Origin: Methanocellales archaeon
GTDB taxonomy: Archaea > Halobacteriota > UBA148
Reading direction: 5' to 3'
Length of the DNA stretch: 33,152 nt
Assembly: GCA_030019435.1 (NCBI GenBank)
Contig: JASEEV010000019.1
Coordinates: 1 to 33,152, forward strand
Positions 19,073 through 27,143 of this stretch are shown one piece after another. The notes beneath the pieces were generated by a model. The model was not told the DNA's origin, searched no databases, and saw only the letters and a program-made list of their open reading frames with translations. Every line of letters begins with the position of its first letter. The first letter of the stretch is position 1. Position numbers and translations under genes: made by a program.

Positions 19073-19091
19073 TCATCTTCCACTGGAGTTT
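19073..19091. repeat. 19-bp fragment matching the right end of the 152-bp repeat
   Basis: TCATCTTCCACTGGAGTTT versus TCATCTTCCATTGGAGTTT at 20207-20225 and 21033-21051. Confidence 0.6.
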
Positions 19092-19110
19092 GAGGTGAAT
19101 CTTTAAATAT

Positions 19111-19150
19111 TTTGAAAACTACTATTCAAATGTGAAAACTACTATTCAAA
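19111..19150 (+). promoter_or_regulatory. Tandem palindromic operator-like repeat overlapping the MNT gene start
   Basis: TTTGAAAACTACTATTCAAA and TGTGAAAACTACTATTCAAA in tandem; 18-bp core identical, period 20; preceded by TATA-like TTTAAATA at 19102-19109. Confidence 0.7.
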
Positions 19151-19704
19151 AGCTGACCAAGTATCCAGCCGTGCTAAGGTTGTTCCTTGGATACCCTAAC
19201 AGGAATTTCACGCCCCCGGAGATTTCCAGGATAACGAAGCTAGCTTACGCTACCACTTGGAGGTTTATTCACGACTTAGAAAGGGCGGGCGTGATCACCA
19301 TAGAAAAAATAGGCGGGTACAATGTATGTAGATTAAACCAGAAATCGCCGATCATAGATGAATTGAGGGACTTTGTGGAGTTAGAACTATCGCCTCATAG
19401 GTTGGCTGTATCCAAGTTCGTCGACCGAGTTAAAAAGCTAAAGCATGTGAAAAAAGTCATTCTATTTGGAAGCGTGGCAAAAGGCAAGGAAACGCTTACG
19501 AGTGATATTGATGTAGCTTTACTCGTAGACGATGGGGATCTACTGGAAAAGAAGATCGTAGAGATAGCTGATGAGGTAGTAGAGGAAACAAAAATGAAAA
19601 TCATACCCATAGTATTGACCCAGAGAGAATTGAAAGAAAACGAGCAATTCGCCTCAGAATTAGCGGAAGGAGTGGTATTGTATGAAAGAGCTAAAAGAGG
19701 CTGA
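19132..19704 (+). CDS. HTH + nucleotidyltransferase (MNT) protein, probable antitoxin
   Basis: N-terminal wHTH (PPEISRITKLAYATTWRFIHDLERAGVI), NTase motif ILFGSVAKGKETLTSDIDVALLV; GTG start. Confidence 0.85.
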   Translation: MKTTIQKLTKYPAVLRLFLGYPNRNFTPPEISRITKLAYATTWRFIHDLERAGVITIEKIGGYNVCRLNQKSPIIDELRDFVELELSPHRLAVSKFVDRVKKLKHVKKVILFGSVAKGKETLTSDIDVALLVDDGDLLEKKIVEIADEVVEETKMKIIPIVLTQRELKENEQFASELAEGVVLYERAKRG

Positions 19705-20068
19705 ATTTTGGTTGGAGAGTGCTGAAGATCTGATGGACGCTATGAGCCCAGACAAAGAGAAGTATACAGTCGCAGTCGCTCAAGCCACTCACTCGATAAT
19801 TAGAGCAAATGATGCCCTGACGCTCAAGTTCTTAAAAAAGCGGGCTATGAGACATGATGATGCTGTAAGGCTATTTCGTGATCTCATCGGTCTCAATAAA
19901 ATTCCATCTAAATTTGCCGACTTGGGAAGTACGATCATAATCCCTGCGGTGCAGACAAAATCAAAGGCAGACTATAAAGGGATAGAGGTCAGCAAGGCAG
20001 GAGCTGAGAGATGGCTCAGAAAGGCCCAGAAGTTCATAGAATGCGCCAAAGAATGTTTGAGGGCGTAA
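19682..20068 (+). CDS. HEPN-domain protein, probable toxin partner
   Basis: 128-aa helical: EAEFWLESAEDLMDAM...ATHSIIRANDALTLKFLKKRAMRHDDAVRLF...RWLRKAQKFIECAKECL; overlaps MNT gene. Confidence 0.8.
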   Translation: MKELKEAEFWLESAEDLMDAMSPDKEKYTVAVAQATHSIIRANDALTLKFLKKRAMRHDDAVRLFRDLIGLNKIPSKFADLGSTIIIPAVQTKSKADYKGIEVSKAGAERWLRKAQKFIECAKECLRA

Positions 20069-20073
20069 TTCCT

Positions 20074-20225
20074 TTTCACCACCACCTCACGCTTTCCTTG
20101 AATTTTGTGATTCTCTCATCCTTTTCTGGTTTTCTGAAGACATACAGATGCTCGTGCGCGATCAAAAGAAAATCGTATTTACCTCTCCATCTTTCCCTCT
20201 TGGATTTCATCTTCCATTGGAGTTT
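20074..20225. repeat. 152-bp direct repeat copy 1 (relic of DNA methylase 3' end, minus strand)
   Basis: One mismatch versus 20900-21051. Minus strand reads KLQWKMKSKRERWRGKYDFLLIAHEHLYVFRKPEKDERITKFKESVRWWW*, like N4/N6 DNA methylase C termini. Confidence 0.9.
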
Positions 20226-20254
20226 GATGATGTCTTCTCGCTGTTTTTACTCCA

Positions 20255-20638
20255 TCATGGATCTTTTATTTCCAGAGAACCCTTCTTGAGGTCTATCTCA
20301 ACACAAAATCCTCTTAAGAGATTCAGCCCAAGCAATGCACTCACAGCGGCTTGAGGGGGCAGATCATGGCAACCGACCTTCACATTTTCTTTTTTCTGTC
20401 CCAAAAATTCAATGGCATCGATCGTAATTAAAGGTATGATCTCGGTACCACTGGCAGTTGTTATGGGAATCCTCTGTTTTGCGGATGCAGGATCATATCC
20501 CAACTTTTCAGCAACTTTCCAAGGGATGATCGTGTAGGTGGAGCCAGAATCGAGAGCTGCATTTATAAAGCAGAATCCGGTTTTGCCCATCAATTTTACA
20601 TCTAACGTCAGTATCGAGGCGTTTGGATCTATCTTCAT
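20255..20638 (-). CDS. Retropepsin-like (clan AA) aspartic protease
   Basis: AALDSGSTYTIIPWKVAEKLG active-site motif and C-terminal ALLGLNLLRGFCVEID; 127 aa. Confidence 0.8.
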   Translation of the reverse strand: MKIDPNASILTLDVKLMGKTGFCFINAALDSGSTYTIIPWKVAEKLGYDPASAKQRIPITTASGTEIIPLITIDAIEFLGQKKENVKVGCHDLPPQAAVSALLGLNLLRGFCVEIDLKKGSLEIKDP

Positions 20639-20859
20639 TTAAATGCCGCCGCGTATCCTTCTTTCAATGGGGGTCCTGCGAAAACTATGTAGATCGGCTT
20701 TTCTTTGCTTATGGGTGCTTTGTCCCATATCTGATCTCTGTCCTTGCTTCTAGCAACTAGCTCCCCTTCCAAGGGCTCTCCGTTTATCTCTTTGGTTACC
20801 TCGATGGCGAGCCACTCGCCCTTGTACTTCTCTTTTAGTCTCTGAACGCTCTCAGGCAT
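20635..20859 (-). CDS. Short DUF5678-like protein
   Basis: LKEKYKGEWLAIEV...GELVARSKDRDQIWDKAPI...PIYIVFAGPP; overlaps protease start by 4 nt. Confidence 0.65.
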   Translation of the reverse strand: MPESVQRLKEKYKGEWLAIEVTKEINGEPLEGELVARSKDRDQIWDKAPISKEKPIYIVFAGPPLKEGYAAAFK

Positions 20860-20899
20860 TTCGTCACCATGGGAAAATTACACCTCTAAGGACTTAAAC

Positions 20900-21051
20900 T
20901 TTCACCACCACCTCACGCTTTCCTTGAATTTTGTGATTCTCTCATCCTTTTCTGGTTTTCTGAAGACATACAGATGCTCGTGCGCGATCAAAAGAAAATC
21001 GTATTTACCTCTCCATCTTTCCCTCGTGGATTTCATCTTCCATTGGAGTTT
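20900..21051. repeat. 152-bp direct repeat copy 2 (relic of DNA methylase 3' end, minus strand)
   Basis: Same as copy 1 apart from one substitution. Confidence 0.9.
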
Positions 21052-21069
21052 TATTTTTGAGTTGTAGCC

Positions 21070-21294
21070 TTACTTCAAATAAAAATGGATAGTCGGTCTC
21101 AGAACTTCTATAATCTTGATCTCGTCCTCAAAAGCCTCTTGCTCGATGAATTCTTCGTTTTCCTTCTTAAATAGTTCAAAGGCTTCTTCGGGAGTTTTTG
21201 TTTCATAATATCCTAAAATTTTATAATCATCCCTTTCTACAAAATTCGTTTTATAATCTCCATACACAATAAATTTCGGCATAAAATCGATCAA
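21070..21294 (-). CDS. Hypothetical small acidic protein
   Basis: 74-aa ORF; promoter-like TTTAAATA upstream on minus strand. Confidence 0.5.
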   Translation of the reverse strand: MIDFMPKFIVYGDYKTNFVERDDYKILGYYETKTPEEAFELFKKENEEFIEQEAFEDEIKIIEVLRPTIHFYLK

Positions 21295-21343
21295 ATCGAT
21301 CTTAGGGGGAAGTATTTAAAGATTGTTACATGATTTTGGGTAG

Positions 21344-21424
21344 TGTTCAGTTAAGCGAAATAGACAATCACTAAACGCCCACAGTAGAGCTTATTCCTAT
21401 CCTAAGATGCCCCTTAACTGAACA
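21344..21424. mobile_element. MITE-like 81-bp element
   Basis: Perfect 12-bp terminal inverted repeats TGTTCAGTTAAG/CTTAACTGAACA; most of it recurs inverted at the right window edge. Confidence 0.7.
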
Positions 21425-21512
21425 GCGCCTGATTTTGTAAGTAAATCATAATCAAAATGTAACAAATCCTCAACCGAAATGTTTAGATCATTCTTACTGT
21501 TCATTTATACAC

Positions 21513-22478
21513 ATGGAATCATACTTCTTCATTGCAGTTTCCACTCGTGAAAATGTTGAAATCTGTAAGCGACATGCTTTAGCAGGATTTACTCAAACAA
21601 TCAACGGAGCATGGGCTTATTCCGAGATAAGTATTGGTGATTACGTAACTTTTCTTTACGGCGCGAGAGCTTACAATCTCTACAAAGTTGTAAATAAGGA
21701 AGCATTAGCTGACGCCGAATCTTTACCGCCTTGGAAACCTCTTCTTTTTAGATCTGGAAGAATATGTTACTTCCCTTTCCGCCTATATTTGGAACCTATC
21801 CGTCAATTTGAAGAGTCCATAGCAAAAGTGGAGTTCGCTTACATCGCTGAAAACCTCCTGTTGCGGGGAGGCTACAGAAAGACACACTTTCAGGCAGATC
21901 AAACAACACTCCAGAACGTCTCGCAAATGGGGAAAATTTTCATAGACAAGGTTGAACCTCTCGAAATGCCAGAGCATGACACATTCATACCAAAGTTTGT
22001 AAGAACAAAGGGTAGTAAACCTCCAGAGCTCTTTCAGCTCAGGGAAATAATTCTTCAGGCTTTGATAAGGCAACATCTCTCTGAAAAGAATAACTTCAAA
22101 ACATTCATCGATCAACTTGGTTTAAGCGAACTCGCTGGAATCGAGTTCGAAATACTCGGAGAAAAGGCGATTGAGGAAGGACATATTGATCTACTTGTTA
22201 AAGAAGCGAGACCAAAAGGTTCAGCGAAGCAAATGCTAATTGAGGTGAAGTTAGGTAGATCGTCCAAAGATGATGTTGACCAACTTCAAAGTTATATGGA
22301 TGAAATTGGCGATGAGTGTGTGGCAGGGGTGTTGATTGCTGAGCGCTTACCTAGAGGTGTTATTTCACTTCCAAGAAGGGACATTCACTTTTGGCGGTAT
22401 GAATTCGAGGGAATCGATATTAAAGAGCCACACACATTTGATGAATTGCTTTCTGTAATTCGAATATCGTCTCTCTAG
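21513..22478 (+). CDS. EVE-like (PUA superfamily) domain fused to PD-(D/E)XK nuclease-like domain; candidate modification-dependent endonuclease
   Basis: N-terminal YFFIAVSTRENVEICKRHALAGF...ISIGDYVTFLYG...YFPFRLYLEP; C-terminal GHIDLLVKEARPKGSAKQMLIEVKLGRSSKDDVDQLQSYMDEIG (D...ExK...Q). Confidence 0.7.
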   Translation: MESYFFIAVSTRENVEICKRHALAGFTQTINGAWAYSEISIGDYVTFLYGARAYNLYKVVNKEALADAESLPPWKPLLFRSGRICYFPFRLYLEPIRQFEESIAKVEFAYIAENLLLRGGYRKTHFQADQTTLQNVSQMGKIFIDKVEPLEMPEHDTFIPKFVRTKGSKPPELFQLREIILQALIRQHLSEKNNFKTFIDQLGLSELAGIEFEILGEKAIEEGHIDLLVKEARPKGSAKQMLIEVKLGRSSKDDVDQLQSYMDEIGDECVAGVLIAERLPRGVISLPRRDIHFWRYEFEGIDIKEPHTFDELLSVIRISSL

Positions 22479-22864
22479 TCTTCATAAGTCATCCTATTTA
22501 TGTAGTCTCTTAGCGCTTTTCTAAGAATCTCTCCAGCGAAATCTGTCTCTTCAAAGAGTGTCGAGAATTCTGGATAATCCTTCAAGAAGTTCTCAAGTTT
22601 TTCCCATTTTTTCCAGAAATTGAAGAACTTTAGCACACCCCAATTTGGATGATGCATTGTTCTGTACCATATCATGAAATCTGCGAAGTACCCATAGTTT
22701 GGATGTTCCATACCTATAACTACTATTGAGCATGTATCAGATTCTATTCCATAACCCCTCATTTTATATCCATCCCCCTCGTCGATGACGATTGTATTGC
22801 TTAGTTTAATCTCTGTTCTTTTCTCTTTAACTGTCTTTGTTTCGTCTTTCCCCTTGTATCTCAT
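22475..22864 (-). CDS. Hypothetical protein
   Basis: 129-aa ORF, TATA-like element (TTAAATAA) upstream on minus strand. Confidence 0.55.
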   Translation of the reverse strand: MRYKGKDETKTVKEKRTEIKLSNTIVIDEGDGYKMRGYGIESDTCSIVVIGMEHPNYGYFADFMIWYRTMHHPNWGVLKFFNFWKKWEKLENFLKDYPEFSTLFEETDFAGEILRKALRDYINRMTYED

Positions 22865-22992
22865 TTTTCTCGATCCGATCGGATCCTCTACGAGCTTATT
22901 TAAGCATTTTGATCAATTTGGGGGCTTTTTCGAAAAATCCTCAAGTGAAAGCCAAGCGCAGCAAACCCCTCTGGGTGTGGGGTGGAGATTTA

Positions 22993-23349
22993 TCAACATC
23001 TTTCTACAAAAATGACTTCTCTCTCGGTAAATGTGATATCAAACTTATCTAGGATGTCCAGTCTGCCTAACAAGAATGGCACGGTATCTATCAAAGCCCA
23101 TGCAATATTCTGGCTCACTGGAACAGTTCCCTCTCCAATTCCCTTTATCTCTTGGATTTTTGATGACTCAAGCTGGAATCCCAAGAGTTCTCCGAACGAC
23201 TTTGGAATGAGCGTTACATCGGCTCCTGAATCAACATACATGAAGGCGGGCATCCAAGTTCTCCCTTTGAACCACACCTTGGCAATGGGTCTGTATATCT
23301 TTCCAAAAAGTGAAGAACTCTCCTCTCTGTAGGGGAATTCCATTCTCAT
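22993..23349 (-). CDS. Retropepsin-like (clan AA) aspartic protease
   Basis: AFMYVDSGADVTLIPKSFGELLGF and LLGRLDILDKFDITF. Confidence 0.8.
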   Translation of the reverse strand: MRMEFPYREESSSLFGKIYRPIAKVWFKGRTWMPAFMYVDSGADVTLIPKSFGELLGFQLESSKIQEIKGIGEGTVPVSQNIAWALIDTVPFLLGRLDILDKFDITFTEREVIFVERC

Positions 23350-23542
23350 TCAGAACACCAAGGTTCCCCCTCTTGGGATGGATGTTATTATGGGAGTCTT
23401 CCTAGGGTGCTGTTTCTTTGCCTTATCCCCAGACCTCGACGGCGTTATCTCCGCTGGCAACGACCTTCTGGTCTATGATTGCGATGAACTTGCCCTTGTA
23501 TTTGCTGAAGTCTTTTTTTGCAAACCATTGTATGTCGCGCAT
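23350..23542 (-). pseudogene. DUF5678-like protein, frameshifted
   Basis: MRDIQWFAKKDFSKYKGKFIAIIDQKVVASGDNAVEVW then, after removing one G from the GGGG run, DKAKKQHPRKTPIITSIPRGGTLVF* ending directly before the protease ATG. Confidence 0.7.
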
Positions 23543-23623
23543 TTTCGCTCACACTAAGGGATTGTTTCATGGGCGTATAAATGTTGCCATGCTCGTAAAT
23601 CACACCAAATCTCATCTGAGAAG

Positions 23624-24190
23624 TTAGAGCGGACTCACGACCGTCATCAGAAATCCTGCTAGCAGGGGAATCGTGAGATTGTCATCCAAGGTGATGCTGC
23701 CAAAACGCCATGGGAATGCGTCGGCAACCATCGCACCCACTGCGCCAATGAATGCGATGGGGGGAGAAACGAAGAGAACGCCGACCAAGAAGCAAGTCCC
23801 TAGCATCATGACCATCAATCTCACATCCTTGATCCTGGACGATTTCTGGAGCGGCAATACAGCCCCGATGATTCCGACGACGGAATCCCCAATGCACAAC
23901 ATCAGCAATGCAGCAATGGCAATCCTCTTTTCAAAGAAAAATATGGCCAAAAGAGAGGCGATCGCGAAACAGGCATAGGCTGCTATGCGTCTCTCCTCAT
24001 CTTTACGCAATATATCAGGAACTAAATTGATGCCGTGCCATAGCCTGGCATACTCCATGCCTATGGTGATCAGCGCAGCGATCGTCAGTGCAACAAGCAT
24101 GATCTCTCGATCCAGGAAAAGATATGCTATGGGTATCGATGTTCCCAGAAGATGTACTGCTTTACGCACAAACTCTCTTGAGATGGGCAT
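23624..24190 (-). CDS. Diacylglycerol/polyprenol kinase family (SEC59/DGK1/VTE5-like) membrane protein
   Basis: SREFVRKAVHLLGTSIPIAYLF, IGDSVVGIIGAVLP, GAVGAMVADAFPW. Confidence 0.75.
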   Translation of the reverse strand: MPISREFVRKAVHLLGTSIPIAYLFLDREIMLVALTIAALITIGMEYARLWHGINLVPDILRKDEERRIAAYACFAIASLLAIFFFEKRIAIAALLMLCIGDSVVGIIGAVLPLQKSSRIKDVRLMVMMLGTCFLVGVLFVSPPIAFIGAVGAMVADAFPWRFGSITLDDNLTIPLLAGFLMTVVSPL

Positions 24191-25854
24191 CAGATCAACG
24201 TTCCAGCACTTTCGAAGGCAACATCACCAGCGACCAATCCGACCATCACACCAGAGAGATCTTTGATCCTGACTCGAATCTGTCTCATCGTGTCCCTCTC
24301 TCGAATGGTTACGGTCTCATCCTCCAACGTCTGATGGTCTATCGTTATCGCAAATGGGGTTCCGATCTCATCATGACGCCTGTATCTTCGCCCGATCGTG
24401 CCGGAATCATCATAGTCCACGAGAAGTCCGCTTTTGCGTAACGAGTGCTCTATTTCTCTCGCTTTTTCATCCAGACCATCCCTTGAGAGCAGTGGTAACA
24501 CTGCCGCTTGTACTGGCGCAATGTTAGGAGGAAACCGGAGCACGATCCTCGTCTCATCCTCTATGCGCTCCTCCTCAAAGGAATGCTCCAACAACGCGTA
24601 AACGATCCGATCGATGCCATATGAAGGCTCGATAACATGCGGCATCACCCTTTCTCCCCGTACTTCTTCCGTAACGTGCCCATATTCAACCAGGTCCTTT
24701 GTGAGAGGAATCGTCTCGCCTTCAAATTGGATCACGCCCTCTTCCAATTGCTCCATGCTTAACGTTCTGAGCACGCCTACAATCTTGGCTGCTTTATCCT
24801 TGAACTTGCGTCCTATCGCACTCATATTTGGCTTGATCACCGTTCTTTCCTTCGTTATGGGCTGCTCATATGGAACGAAAACAGTCATTTCGGTTTGGCA
24901 GTGCTTTGCATGAGCTTTGAGATCGTAGTCCCCCCTATCGGCAATGCCCACGAGTTCGATCCACCCGAATCTATCCGTTAGGGCTTCAGCATCCCAACAG
25001 TCAACCGCATAGTGTGCTCTCTCATCCTCTTTATGTTGCCTAAATCTGAGTTTTTCTGGTGAAATTCCGATTCCAAGCAAAAATAGCTGGATCAGCGCAA
25101 TGTGATATCCCATGAATTGGTGTGCGACGATCCCACGATCGATCGCATCTTTTACAGAGAGCTCCAGCATGCTCCCCTTGCCAACCTGCTCCTTCACAGG
25201 GTATAATCGCAGCATGACATCCTCAACATCATCAAACCTAGGATGTTCTCTCTCTCTAGGATCTATGAAGATTTCCGCCTCTGCAATCGTGAATTCCCTC
25301 AGGCGTAGGACACCTTGCCTGGGTGATATCTCGTTTCGATACACCTTTCCCATTTGCGCAACACCAAATGGCAGTTTGTCCCTGTAAAACCTTAACAATC
25401 GATGAAAATCGACGAACATTCCCTGTGCAGTCTCTGGCCGGAGATAACCAATCCGTTGGGAACCTGGCCCAATGGAGGTTTTAAACATCAGGTTAAACGC
25501 ATACGCATCGCCCAGCGAACCACCACATTCTGGACACTTTTCTTGGACCAAGTCCGCCCGAAACGCCTCGCCACATTTTTTGCACTCGACCATCAAGTCG
25601 ACAAAACTGCTCACATGTCCAGAGGCGACGAACACATCTTCTATGCCCATTGTCGGCGTTTCGATCTCATAGAACCCCTCTCCTATCACATAGAAATCAC
25701 GCCAGAGGTCCTCGATCCTTCTCTTCAGGGCAGCACCCAAGGGACCAAAATCCCAAAATCCTGCTGTAGAGCCGTAAATCTCAAAAGACGGCCAGAGAAA
25801 GCCCCGTCGCTTTGCCAGCTCGATGACTCTCTCGTACTTGTCCATCGCGATCAC
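24190..25854 (-). CDS. glyS: Glycyl-tRNA synthetase
   Basis: MDKYERVIELAKRRGFLWPSFEIYGSTAGFWDFGPLGAALKRRIEDLW; FNLMFKTSIGP; RPETAQGMFVDF; RNEISPRQGVLRLREFTIAEAEIF. Start may be 25845. Confidence 0.96.
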   Translation of the reverse strand: MIAMDKYERVIELAKRRGFLWPSFEIYGSTAGFWDFGPLGAALKRRIEDLWRDFYVIGEGFYEIETPTMGIEDVFVASGHVSSFVDLMVECKKCGEAFRADLVQEKCPECGGSLGDAYAFNLMFKTSIGPGSQRIGYLRPETAQGMFVDFHRLLRFYRDKLPFGVAQMGKVYRNEISPRQGVLRLREFTIAEAEIFIDPREREHPRFDDVEDVMLRLYPVKEQVGKGSMLELSVKDAIDRGIVAHQFMGYHIALIQLFLLGIGISPEKLRFRQHKEDERAHYAVDCWDAEALTDRFGWIELVGIADRGDYDLKAHAKHCQTEMTVFVPYEQPITKERTVIKPNMSAIGRKFKDKAAKIVGVLRTLSMEQLEEGVIQFEGETIPLTKDLVEYGHVTEEVRGERVMPHVIEPSYGIDRIVYALLEHSFEEERIEDETRIVLRFPPNIAPVQAAVLPLLSRDGLDEKAREIEHSLRKSGLLVDYDDSGTIGRRYRRHDEIGTPFAITIDHQTLEDETVTIRERDTMRQIRVRIKDLSGVMVGLVAGDVAFESAGTLI

Positions 25855-26693
25855 TTGATCAAAACTCTGATCAAATCCCTGTCTAGAAGCAGCCCAGCTA
25901 GCTTGTTGTGTGTTGTCACCACTGGAATTTGATCGATTCTATTACGACGCATCTTTTTTGCACAATCGCTGATCTCTGAACGGCGGAATGCGGTTATGAC
26001 ATCTTTGATCATTACTTCTTTTACGGGAACTTCTGGCAGCTTTATACGTGAAACACCATAGTATAGGTTCATCGTGTCCCTCATGCCCTCCCATGCCCAT
26101 GCATCCTCGTCAGAGGCGGCAGACATGTCAGATTTTTCAACGGAGTCCTCGATCTCGCTTACACCGAGCAGATCCCTCTCGGTTATGATGCCGACCAACT
26201 TCTTTTTCGAGTTGAGCACTGGTGATGCCTCCCTGTTGCTCAATCGCAGAATCTCCATGACAACGGGCAGGGGAGTCTCATCCCAGACTGCAACCAAATC
26301 AGGCCGAACAAGATCTTCGATCGGGTCCTTGAGGCCCATGTCGGCGATGGCTCCTATTAGATCGGCAACCGTCACGATTCCCATCAGCGCATCGTCGGTC
26401 ACAACTGGTAAGCGCCGTATGTTTTCCGCAAGAATCACTTTTGCTGCATCAGCGATATCGCTCTCTGGGGAAATCGTGACCGGATCCCTGGTCATTATCA
26501 GCGCAAGCTGCTCCTCCTCTGGGTGTTTGAGCAAGTCCGTCCTGGTCACTATTCCGACCAATCTCCCGTCCTTGACCACTGGGACGCCAGAAACGCGTTC
26601 ACTCTTCAGTATCGCTAAGACATCATCTCTTGATCCTGGAACGGTTGCGCATACAACGTCTTTTACCATTATGTCTTCGACTTTTACTGACAT
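25851..26693 (-). CDS. CBS-domain protein (four CBS motifs)
   Basis: Repeated VxDIM...VPVVKDGRLVGIVTRTDLL, RLPVVTDDALMGIVTVADLI, SPVLNSKKKLVGIITERDLL, QIPVVTTHNKLAGLLLDRDLI. Confidence 0.92.
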   Translation of the reverse strand: MSVKVEDIMVKDVVCATVPGSRDDVLAILKSERVSGVPVVKDGRLVGIVTRTDLLKHPEEEQLALIMTRDPVTISPESDIADAAKVILAENIRRLPVVTDDALMGIVTVADLIGAIADMGLKDPIEDLVRPDLVAVWDETPLPVVMEILRLSNREASPVLNSKKKLVGIITERDLLGVSEIEDSVEKSDMSAASDEDAWAWEGMRDTMNLYYGVSRIKLPEVPVKEVMIKDVITAFRRSEISDCAKKMRRNRIDQIPVVTTHNKLAGLLLDRDLIRVLIK

Positions 26694-26696
26694 TAT

Positions 26697-27143
26697 CTAC
26701 CCCCTCACGACCATCACCGAAACTGGTGATGTTCTTATGACCTTTTCTGCCACACTTCCCAATAAGAATCGTTCGAGACCAGTTTTTCCAAGCGTGCCAA
26801 TCACGATCAGATCGACGTCATTCTCTTCTGCAAAATTGATGATTTCGGTAGCAGGCTGTCCGACTAGGACCTCTGAGCGAACATCCACACCATTCTTCTT
26901 AGCCATTTCTTCGACCGTTCTTGCTGCCTTCTCCCCCTCTTCGTGGAGTAAATCATACATCTTCCCCCACGCTGCACCAGCTGGAATGGAAGCGAATGCA
27001 GAAGTGTCAACCACGGAGACCGCGTACAATTTTGCATCCACCGACTTTGCAAGCTCGATGCCCTGTTCCACTGCCTTTCTTGTCCGCGGAGATCCATCAG
27101 TTGCGATCAAAATTTTTTTGTACGGACCCATCTCATCCCCCAA
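26697..27143 (-). CDS. Universal stress protein (UspA family)
   Basis: KKILIATDGSPRTRKAVEQGIELAK...VDLIVIGTLGKTGLERFLLGSVAEKVIRTSPVSVMVV. Confidence 0.94.
   Translation of the reverse strand: MGDEMGPYKKILIATDGSPRTRKAVEQGIELAKSVDAKLYAVSVVDTSAFASIPAGAAWGKMYDLLHEEGEKAARTVEEMAKKNGVDVRSEVLVGQPATEIINFAEENDVDLIVIGTLGKTGLERFLLGSVAEKVIRTSPVSVMVVRG

Noticed and set aside
19073-19091. TTCCACTGGAGTTT as an ORB-like dyad
   Set aside because: No G-string follows, and the sequence is better explained as a piece of the 152-bp methylase-tail repeat.
20074-20225. Copy 1 of the 152-bp repeat as a complete functional methylase gene
   Set aside because: An in-frame stop (TAA) lies a few codons upstream on the minus strand and no catalytic motif is present; only the C-terminal tail remains.
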